Source: Chytridium lagenaria (taxonomy: Eukaryota > Chytridiomycota > Chytridiomycetes > Chytridiales > Chytridiaceae). Taken from it: a DNA stretch of 64,000 nt. The DNA is taken from contig JAHLKC010000008.1 in the NCBI GenBank assembly GCA_025449115.1, positions 186,001 to 250,000 on the forward strand, in the 5' to 3' direction. This document shows, piece after piece, positions 22,101-31,569 of the stretch (positions are counted from its first letter, which is position 1; every line of letters starts with the position of its first letter). The position numbers were made by a program, and so were the translations under genes. The notes beneath the pieces were generated by a model that worked only from the letters and a program-made list of their open reading frames with translations, ran no database searches and was not told the DNA's origin.

Positions 22101-24278
22101 ACTTTGAGATATAGTGCCAAGCATTTCATTTCACATGCAGCGCAGTCTGGAGCTGTTGACGCGTCGGCGGATGAGCTTTTGAATGTGAGACATATTGCCA
22201 TTTGGTCTATTACACAATGATGCTAACACCTTGCAGCTCATATCCAGCATTTCCGAGACTAAACTTCTTCAATGGTTGGAGGTCTTGTCGCTTACTGGCG
22301 GTCTTCGAGGTGCGATTGAGTGGCTCACGCCTTTCAGGAAGTGGCTTGAGAGTGCCTTGCCGCTGCAGAATCCCGCATCCAAAAGACAAATCTACCTTTG
22401 GAAGGATCTTCATCGGCTTCTTCAGGCCAACTACAGCGCTATTGAGGATAATGCGCTCCAGGCGTACCAAATTGCACTGGCGCTGTGCCCAACTGAGACG
22501 ACATTTTATATGACGTACTATGAGCCTACGAACGCTATTATACCAGTCCCTAAAGTCGTTGGTGGACCCAAGCACTGGGATGCATGCCTAGCAATTCTTA
22601 AAGGTCATCGTACGATCGTTACGTCTGTAGCAGTGTCTCCGGATGGAGCGTTCATCGCTTCAGGTTCATACGATGAAACTGTGAGGATGTGGGAGGCCAA
22701 TACGGGCTCGTGTAGAAGAACTTTCACAGGTCATGCAAGTACTATCCGGTCTGTGGCGTTCTCGCCAAACGGTTTCGGATAGCGTCTGGGTCTGAAGACC
22801 AGACTGTGAGAATATGGGATGTGGGAAGTGGGATGTGTGAATTCACATTTACGGCGCATCAAGATGATGTCATGTCTGTCGCGTTTTCCCCTGATGGACG
22901 GAAACTCGCGTCTGCATCTGAGGACAAGACGGTGCGGATATGGAATCTGTCAACGGGAGGTGTGAAAGGGTTTTGCAGGTCATACGCGGGTGTGTTTTTA
23001 CTGTGTGGCATTTTCGAATGACGGCAATTACATCGTGTCGGGGTCTGGTGATAAAACAATACGGATGTGGAATTTATCTACGGGGTCAGCGGTGGAGCTT
23101 CGAGGACATTTGTCTTCCGTCAACACCATCGCCTTCTCTCGCGACGGGACACGTGTTGTATCTGGGTCGATTGACAAGACAATTTGCATTTGGAGTGTCC
23201 CGAGTGGCGCTCGTGGCAGATCGCATGACGGTGCTGATCTCACGGTTAAAGGGCACACAGGGACGGTCAAGTCGGTTGCCTTTTCACCTGATGGACGCAA
23301 AGTTGCCTCAACGTCGTTTGATATGACGATACGATTGTGGGATGCGGCCACGGGGACTTGTGAAAGGGTGCTGGAGGGGCACTCAGGGCCTGTTTCTAGT
23401 ATTGTGTTCTCGCCGGATGGATCACGTGTGATATCTGGGTCGGATGATAGGTCTGTGAGGATGTGGGATCTAAAGTCAGATCATCTGAGTCAGAGACAAA
23501 AGTTCCACCCTGAGATGCTATCTGCGGCGGCGGTGTGGGCGGATGGTGCCAAAGAGGCATGGGCATGTAAGAATGACACTGAGATTTTCGATGCTTCGAC
23601 GGGGGTTTGGATACCGACGGTGGATAAGGATGATGAGACTTGGGTTGAGGCGATGAGTTTCTCGCCTGATGGAATGTCGCTCGCCACAGGGGGTTCCAAT
23701 GATTGCACAATTCGAATCTGGGACACATCCAGTGGCAAATGTCAACAGAGGCTAGTCGGGCATTCTTATTGGGTGCATTCACTGGCTTTCTCGAGAGATG
23801 GGTCAAAGCTTTTGTCTGCATCGAAAGACAAGAGTATTCGGATATGGGACCTTTCCAAGAATGCATTCGAGCAGACATTCTGGCACACTGATCCTGTCAC
23901 GGCCGTTGCATTCTCTCCGGATGGGTCAAGGGTGGCATCTGTATCAAGTCGGATGTTGAGGGTTTGGGTGATTGCGACTAGGAATGTGAGATAACAATGC
24001 CGTTGGATGCGGACGTTCACTCTTTGGCGTTTTTGACGCCGACGACAGTTGCTCTGTCTGATCCTAAAGGCGCGTGCCGTATTCTTGAATTGGTGGTGAC
24101 GGCGTCTCCTGTATTGATTCAAGTACCTTTCCGTATGAGTGCTTGGTTGGGATTGTCTGAGGATGGCAGCATGGTTATGTTTCAGTTGGACCAGATGTTA
24201 TTCGCCTACCCTTCACAGTATATCTTTTTGGGTTACTCTAAACTCACGTGTTTCTCCTTTTGTCTTTTTCTTTATTGA
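19199..24278 (+). CDS. NLR-like STAND protein: SAM, TIR, NACHT, WD40 repeats
   Basis: Predicted cytosolic signal-transducing NTPase, about 1,500 residues. SAM domain, residues about 1-65: exon 19,199-19,291 joined to 19,389, giving [19 protein letters not shown]...[20 protein letters not shown]. After a Pro-rich linker, a TIR domain at about 158-320: [38 protein letters not shown] and, across an intron, [12 protein letters not shown]. The Glu in LLEWEIA is in the place of the NADase catalytic Glu. NACHT follows: Walker [10 protein letters not shown] split by the intron at about 20,849-20,970, Walker [13 protein letters not shown], and FVTGRPEPD. About a dozen WD40 blades run from 22,600 ([20 protein letters not shown] and the like) to 24,278. 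One-base shifts lie near 22,775, 22,955, 22,978 and 23,980 inside otherwise good blades. In known NLR-type STANDs, WD40 repeats sense ligands, NACHT oligomerises and the N-terminal domains signal. Confidence 0.85.
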
Positions 24279-25114
24279 CGTAAGCTATTTGGCAAAACTT
24301 TGTCAACATTTTTTTTTGGAAATCTACCAACATTAAAAGTATACAGTTCTTTTCGTAAGCCTTTTTGTTTTTTTTAATGGGGTTTGGTGGATTCGAATTA
24401 TTATTGATGTTCTGTTTGAGTGTAATGTAGAGTCGACGGCGAAAGAGAAGACAGAAAGACGTTTACATCGTTCTGAAGAAACCCTTATAAACAGAAAGTG
24501 AATAAGACGTAACTTACAATACCATTGACCAGAAGATTGCATTAGTTATAAGAATTGCAGTAATAAAAACCAATATCCAGGTAACAATTTTAATAAGCAG
24601 AAGTAAAGCCTTAATTGCCATACATGTGCATGTATTCGCCGTCGTGGGTCCGGAAATACTTTTCGCCAGGATCCAAGATCCCGCAACGTTCTCTTTATAC
24701 ATCAAATAAATGGCAGCACTTGGAGTTTTAGTTGTTAAACTTTACAGTGAATATGATGCAGGCATATCAGCAGCAATAAATAGTCGTAGTTGGACTAAGG
24801 AGGTAACGCGTGGTTGCGCACTTCATCGCACACATTGGTGTAACGTGCTCAACATCTTTTACAACTCACAGAAGGAGAAGACTTTCAACCTTCTCGTCAA
24901 AGTAATTTCGCTACGTGTAATATAAAGAAAGCAAATACATATATTAAAATTATCATAGGGTTTTGCTGCAATGAAAACAAAAGCGTCAAAGATGAACAGC
25001 GGTAGAAAAAAAAAAAAAACAACAAAAGAAAGTGGCCAAAGCACTGATTTTAAAATCTACTGATGGATAACATTTCATCATACATCCATCAATCAGGGAA
25101 TCGTGATTTTAATC
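24279..25114. other. Intergenic region between convergent genes
   Basis: 3' flanks of the NLR gene (plus) and kinase gene K1 (minus). A minus-strand frame at 24,514-24,705 encodes a hydrophobic helix (LLLLIKIVTWILVFITAILI) but has no supporting exon and no match to its neighbours, so it is not called as a gene. Confidence 0.4.
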
Positions 25115-27615
25115 TCATTCTATAAAAGTCCATCGTGTATTGCTGGTTTGTCGGCAAGAAACGCTATTGAAAAGGTTAAAACAGTGTCATAAAACAACCC
25201 AAATGAACTTACGTCCCAAGAGTATGGGTGATACAAAGTGCCGAAGCCGTAGGTATACCACTGTCATCCTCTGTGTAGATTTGATCTCTGGCGCTGCTGT
25301 AAAAAAGAGCAAGTGGCGACGTACAAGAATCCAGTCGGATTTGATTTACGTTGTCCAAAATCAAGCAAAGCCCGGTTCGGGGGTGCTGGATATTCACCCC
25401 AACGCTTCCTGTAAAAAGGTGGTTAAGGGGCCGAAATATACTAATAACGAGACACACTGGACTTACTTATAAGGCGGAATATTTGTGTGGAAGTTGGATC
25501 ACATGGTAGCGATTGTAAAGCCACCGAATCCCGAATTGTCTCTAAACAGCCGGTGGGAGCCCTAAATTGGGAGAGTGCAGGTGTCGACGTTTCAATCGGT
25601 GGAGAGCTGGTGGAGGTCGTTGTTCTCACAGCAGCAGAAGTGATTCTCCTTGTCGACACTGAGGTTTTCAACGCAGTTGTTGACAATGTAGTTTTTGATG
25701 TAGTCGTCGCAAGAGGAGGACGACCTGTTGTCTCTGTCGTGTTCTTTGGGGTGACAGCACGCACCACCGCAGCAATGACAATGATGGCCACAATAACACC
25801 TCCGACAATACCCCAAATCATCCAGAGTCTTTTGCGTTTGGCTTGGTTGGCCGCAGCCTTTGCGGCACCGCCGTCTCCAGGGTTGGTAACAAATACAACT
25901 TGACCTTGAGGGGCAAGGAGTGCCATATCTTGAGAATTTTTAGATGGATTTGACATGGAGGCAGGATACGCTTGCTGATTGCCATATGGCATGCTGGATT
26001 GAGGAGTGACAGCATGGGCTTGATTCATGTACTCGGCAGGAGGCTTGGCATAATCCGGTTGGTTCGGATAAGTGTATGCTGGCATCGAAGCAGATCCTAC
26101 GATTTTTGGGTCATGGGAAGATAAAGGTGGATTGGATGGAGGGAGGTATAAGCTTTTTGCGCCGTCTGAAGAGCCACCACTGCTATGAAATCTTGCTGGT
26201 GGCTGTATCTAATATCCGTGGTAATTAGAATTGGTTATATGTAAGCACAAAACAAAGGGGAACTTACCCCGCCAGCAGAAAGGTTTGACTGATAGTTAGA
26301 TGATGAGCTCATCACTGACCGCGTATTACTTCCATAATAAGAAGAAGCTGCGCTCGCAGGCATCACAGATTGGTGGATATTAAAGTTTGATGTGAAGCTG
26401 TTAGACCCTGCATTGCTGTCAGTCGGAAGCGACGGGCTAGGCATCACAGATTGGTGGATGTTAAAATTTGAGGAGAAGCTGTTCAACCCAGGATTGCTAT
26501 CAGTCCGAAGCGACGGGACAAGGGCCTGCCTCGAAGACGCGTTACTGTTGAAGCCGTTCTATGAGAGAAATACTGTTAGTGCCAAATTAAAAGTAAATAA
26601 ACTTACAGAACTAGTACGGTCAGATGTAATTGATCCGTTACCACCATACATGGCGGCCTCTGCCACAAAGTTATCCAACCTCCTCGACACTATCTCAAAA
26701 CTTGGGCGTTGAGAAGGATTCATCGCCATACATTCCTCCACAAGGTGAATGGCTGCGGGGGGGAAAATTCTGACGCAAGCTGCTTGAACTCTCAGTAAAT
26801 CCACTTGGTCCTTTCCAACTGAAAATCTCGGTGAGGACGACACCGAACGAGTACACGTCCGTTGCAAATAAGAGCTGCAGTTGAAATTTGTTTCAGTCAG
26901 TGTCGTACACGGAAAACAGGCTGCGCGGGTGGGACAGGAGTAAGGGCATGGACACACAACCGACCTTTTTGTCTCCTTGCAGCTCTGGGCCATCCATGTG
27001 GGTGTGCCTGCCGTTGTCGATCCAGTGTGCTTCTCAGCTAGACCAAAGTCGGCGATTTTGCCGCGGAGTTTGCGAGATCCATCCATTTGAAGAAGAACGT
27101 TGAGGGACTTTAAATCCCTGTGAAGAACTTTAAACTGATGCAGATACATCATTCCTCTCGCAATATCAGCGGCAATCGATAAACGGTCAACAACCGGAAG
27201 TTTTGGTTCTTGATGTAATAGTCGTAAAGGGATCCGAGGGGGAGGTACTCGATTACCATACCGACAGAGAAGTTGTGATGGTCAAAGACGACACCCAGGA
27301 ACCCGACAATGTTGGGTGGTTGAGGCGAGAAACAACCTGTGCTTCCTGCAACATCAGACGACGGTCCATGTTGGCATACTTGAGAGTCTTGACAGCGACA
27401 CTTGTGTCATGATGAAGCAACCTATTTTTAGTTAAAGCATTAGAACCTCACCCTTGTAAGCGAAAGGAGAATGAACAAGAAATACTCTTAAGAATTCAAC
27501 ACTATAAAGCAAATCATCCAACATCAACAGACCTTGCTTCAAACACCTGTCCCATTCCACCCCTCCCAATCTCCCTGATGAGAGTGATCTCTGATGGATC
27601 AATGGTCGTTGCCAT
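25115..27615 (-). CDS. Membrane-anchored protein kinase K1 with trefoil-like ectodomain
   Basis: TKL-like Ser/Thr/Tyr kinase fused to a membrane anchor. Exon 1 starts at 27,615 with EITLIREIGRGGMGQVFEA (Gly-loop). Next come VAVKTLK (ATP-binding Lys), VLHRDLKSLNVLL, IADFGLAEKH, TPTWMA and TDVYSFGVVL. The cytosolic linker (26,486-26,235) carries NFNIHQSVMP twice. The membrane helix is at about 25,840-25,780 (WGIVGGVIVAIIVIAAVV), preceded by KRKR. A Thr/Ser-rich stalk and a C-terminal domain with paired Cys (GLCLILDNVNQIRLDSC) follow, ending in RWTFIE at 25,115. Last exons about 25,415-25,212 and 25,168-25,115. At least four one-base shifts break the kinase (about 27,310, 27,190, 26,990 and a C7 run at 26,765), the most of the three genes, so K1 may be decaying. 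Ligand and substrate unknown. Confidence 0.72.
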
Positions 27616-28492
27616 ACTTTCGCAGGTGTATGTGACGGTTGTTGATGGGAAAGGGGAATGACGGGCTGCAGCGCTTTCTTCTTTGCAGCAAAAGCCGATG
27701 TTTATATTATTAATGAAAGAGTTCAACAGGTTTAATTATTTAATAAAGAGTTCAACAAAATAAAATAATAATTTAAATAAAATATAAAATGGGAAAAAGG
27801 GTGGAAGAGCATTCATTAAATATTAATAAATATTAATATTAAAAAAGAGAGAGAGGGGATGGCTTGTTCCATTATATCATTATTATTATTAATTTTATTT
27901 AATATTTTTTCCTTTTCGCACAGTCCGTAACACAAAGTTATACAGCAAAAGCAGTGGACATTCCTCGCCACCGCTGGTAACTATCATATTACATAATGGT
28001 ATTATTTAACCAAAGCCATAAACAAATAAATTGTCAACATCATCATATTCATTTTATATATTCGAAATACTATAGAGTGTGTATTTTCAATAAAAGCCTC
28101 AAGAAGGACTTGGTTTTCTGCAGACCTCAGTCAAAGGAACTTTCTGTTAATTTTAAGGAGAAGCGTTAAAACCTAATATATTTATTTTTTTTTATTAAAA
28201 TGATATGGATACGCTAACTCCACAGAAAGTGAAGGTGTTTCTCCCCAAATTCGTCTGTCACTGGTATCCTGTCAAACCACAGTAATAAAAATTCATATAA
28301 TCTATAATATTGGTTAAAAGTTTAAAAGCCTCCTTCCCAGCCCTCCTTCTCGCAAAAAAAAATGCGCAACTGGAAATAATATCATAGAGTGAATATCAAA
28401 CACGAAAAGAACGAAAAAAAGTGGCAACCGTCAAACAAAAGGCCCCTAAGCTCAACATCGATCAAGAATGCCATATCGGTTCCCTGACAACA
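27616..28492. other. AT-rich intergenic region between K1 and K2
   Basis: Promoter side of K1 and 3' flank of K2. The part 27,725-27,910 is nearly pure A/T with short TTATTA and TTTAAT runs. No coding exon, RNA gene or dispersed repeat is supported. Confidence 0.45.
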
Positions 28493-31172
28493 TCACTCTA
28501 AAACCCACTTCAACATGTTATCGGTAGGGTTGCATTTACTAGGTCAAAATATGGGTATTAGCTACATACACCCAGAAAAATGTGAACCTCACCTGAAACT
28601 CAAAGCTGGGTCCAAACAATCCGAATTGGAACTCGGACTCCCACTTGAATCCGTCGTGTAAATATTCTGCAATGTCTTGCTGTAATAAATTGGAATGGTG
28701 CATTGTGCAATAATGAGCTTTGATGAAGATCTGTTCAAGCAGAATCCTGTTGGGACATGTCGAACATTGACGCCAAAACTTCCAGCTGAAGAAAAAGGAC
28801 AACAAGAGTGTTAATAAAAAACAAACAAACAAACAGAATAATTAAATAAATAAAAAGAACGCGAAAAATCCAGCTGGAAAGCTGGACGAGCGTCATTGGA
28901 AAAAAAGGGAAGGGGTTATAAAACTCTTAACTGATCAACACAAAGTGCTTCACGTCGTCACCGCAGTCCGCGAGCGTTACAGAATTGTCGGCGTTGGCAG
29001 AGAGGCATTTCGTGTTAGCCACAGAACGGAGCTGAAAGTTGGCCAACGGCACGGGAGATGGGGATGGGGATGCAGAGACAGTCGTAGAGGATGATGGACT
29101 CGATTCAACCGCACCAGCAGCTGTCGTCACAGATGTATCCACCGCGCCAGTGGTTACCGCGGAAGATGACGTGGATCCAGCGGTATTAGTTGACGATGAG
29201 TCAGTTTTCTTGAGGGCCAAGAAGACGCTGATTCCCGCACCTGCGATGGTAATGACCACGACGATGATGGCAATGACGATCCATTTGGTTTTGGGGGTGG
29301 ATTTTTGAGGAAGGGTTGATGGCGCGTTTGGGTGTTGAATGGTGCGTTGAAGCTGGCGGTAGTGAAAACACTGGGTTGGATGGATAAAGGTTTGGATTGT
29401 GGAAGGAAGTGGCGGTGTGTGGGATTGAGGTAAAACTTCCGGGTTTTGAAGCGTGGGCTTGTTGTTGCGGTTGAGAAGCGTAACCTTGAGGTGCAGAGAA
29501 TGCGGTTGTAGCGCTGATGTTGGTGGAACGGCTATCGAATTTCCCTTGTGGTAGAACGGTTTGGTTCACGTTGAACGACGCATAGTTTTGGGTCGAAGTA
29601 TTGCTTTGGAACCGCGGTGGTGGGTTGTTCTGAATGACAATGGGGAACATCATAAGTGGTCGTTAAATACGCAAAAAAAAAAGAGAAGCATAAATTAAGA
29701 TGACGGTTAAAACCAAGTAAATGAATGACGAGAGAGAAAAGGAGATGTACGTACTGCGTTTGCAATGTTACCCATCGGAAGACTTGTTTGATGAATTGCA
29801 AACGAGTTGAAGGCGGTTGATCCCAAACTGTTGAAATTGGACGGTACAGGACTACCCGGAAGGATGGACTGATTGACATTAAACGAAGCAAAGTTGTTCT
29901 TGCTAGCATGGCTATCCGTTCTAATGGAAGGAGTGGGAGCACCATAACCACTCGATGGATGAGACTTGTCCTAAAACAAAACCACAATCAACAAGGTGTT
30001 AAAATGAAGAAAAAAGAAGCAAACACCCCCGCGTCCTCACCGAACCACTATACCCCGACGCGAGCGTTGATCTCGTCCCCCCATGCATGGCAGCATCAGC
30101 AACAAGAGCGTCCAACGTCTTTACAATCTGTTCAAAGTCGGGTCGATCACCGGGATTCCTGTCCATGCAATCACCAACGAGTTTGTGAGCTTTAGGCGAG
30201 AAGTCTAAAGCGAGGTTCTTGAATTCATCGTTGAACGGCATGGGGCCTTTCCAGCTAAAGATCTCTGTGAGGACGACGCCAAACGAGTAAACGTCGGTCG
30301 CGAAGAGGAGCTTTTTTGAATGAAAGATGATAAATTTTAAAAAGGTTTGTCAAATGGCAAAGTACGGCGTTGGGCTTGATCGAAAGCGCCCAATCTCGGG
30401 AAGTACAAGTAATGACAGGTATTGTTTGGAGGAACCAAAGAGTGTGTGGGGGGGGCTAATAGAGATATGGGGTGTGTATGCAAAAATAAAGAGAATGATG
30501 ATTACCTTTTTATCGCCTTGCAGCTCAGGAGCCATCCAAGCCGGTGTCCCCGCCACGCTCGTCGTTCCAGAATGTTTCTCCGCCAACCCAAAATCCGTAA
30601 TCTTCCCTCTCAACTTCCTCGCCCCATCCCTCTGCACCAACACATTCAACGACTTCAAATCCCGATGCAATACTTTAAACTGATGCAAATACATCATCCC
30701 CCTCGCGATATCGGCGGCAAGGGAGAGACGGTCAAAGACAGAGAGTTTCGGGGTGTGGGTGTAATAGTCGTGGAGGGATCCGAGGGGGAGGTATTCGATG
30801 ATGATGCCGAATGAAAAGTTGGGGTGGTCAAAGACCACGCCGAGAAAGTCGACGATGCTGGGATGGTGGAGACGGGACATGGTTTCGGCTTCTTGGATGA
30901 TGAGACGACGATCCATGGTGGCGTGTTTGAGGGTTTTGACGGCGACGGGGCCGTGGTTGGCGAGGCTGAGAATGTAGAGTAGTAAGTAAAAAGTTAAGAA
31001 AGAAGCGAATGATAATGAATGAGAGATGGTAAGACTGTGACGAAAGAAAGATATTGCGAGGGGCGGAGGATTTGACGTATACATACTTTGCCTCATAGAC
31101 GGATCCCATCCCACCTCGCCCAATTTCCCTGATGAGGGTGACGTCTGTTGGATGAATGTTGAAGGAAGCCAT
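28493..31172 (-). CDS. Membrane-anchored protein kinase K2 with trefoil-like ectodomain
   Basis: Best preserved of the three. It starts MASFNIHPTDVTLIREIGRG at 31,172. The kinase has Gly-loop GRGGMG, VAVKTLKHATMDRR, IIIEYLPLGSLHDYY, VLHRDLKSLNVLV, ITDFGLAEKHSG, TPAWMAPEL and TDVYSFGVVLTEIFSW, all residues needed for catalysis. The linker holds ASFNVNQSILP (about 29,890), NSFAIHQTSLP (about 29,800) and ASFNVNQTVLP (about 29,570). The membrane helix is at about 29,285-29,225 (WIVIAIIVVVITIAGAGISV). A Ser/Thr stalk is followed by three lobes, each with Cys pairs: RSVANTKCLSANADNSVTLA-DC, VRHVPTGFCLNRSSSKLIIA-QC, and CNPTDNMLKWVLE at the end (stop 28,493). This fits a ricin-B like beta-trefoil whose final QxW position is KWV. 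One shift lies between 29,400 and 29,300. Predicted topology is kinase inside, trefoil outside, the reverse order of usual receptor kinases. Confidence 0.8.
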
Positions 31173-31569
31173 GGTTGTGATCGCGGATCTATCTACTCAG
31201 CTTTCTGATTTTTAGCGTGCCCTTAAGTATGTGGAAAAGGTCTCGCCTAAAAAAAAAGGGCGATATTTATGACGAGTGGACGCCCCTCTAGAACGCGTTC
31301 TGTAGATTTGAAGGAATTGGTTGTGGACAGTTTGTCTTTTTTTTCATTGCACAACGTCGGGCCCATTCAGCCATCGTTCATATTGGATCAATCATTAAAT
31401 GCACATGAGGAACGGCGGCGTCTACTGTGAAAAAAAATCATTTCATGGGTGACGCGACAAAAAGGTGATCAAAATATTAATATACTGCAAAAACGATAGG
31501 CAAAGCCTTTATTATTTGTGAGGGAATTAAAGAGTGAGACATAGAAATGACATGAGGAGATTTGTTGAC
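31173..31569. other. Intergenic region between K2 and K3
   Basis: Promoter and 5' leader of K2 and 3' flank of K3 (stop at 31,570). No other feature seen. Confidence 0.5.

Noticed and set aside
24514..24705. Minus-strand hydrophobic frame as a small membrane protein gene
   Set aside because: AT-rich, no flanking exon or conserved motif, and it lies between two 3' ends. Not supported.
25487..25903. Long plus-strand open frame opposite K1
   Set aside because: Its Val-rich text is the complement of the Thr/Ser-rich stalk and membrane helix of K1; it is a shadow.
29039..29308. Plus-strand frame with Asp/Val/Thr repeats opposite K2
   Set aside because: Shadow of the Ser/Thr-rich stalk of K2 on the other strand.
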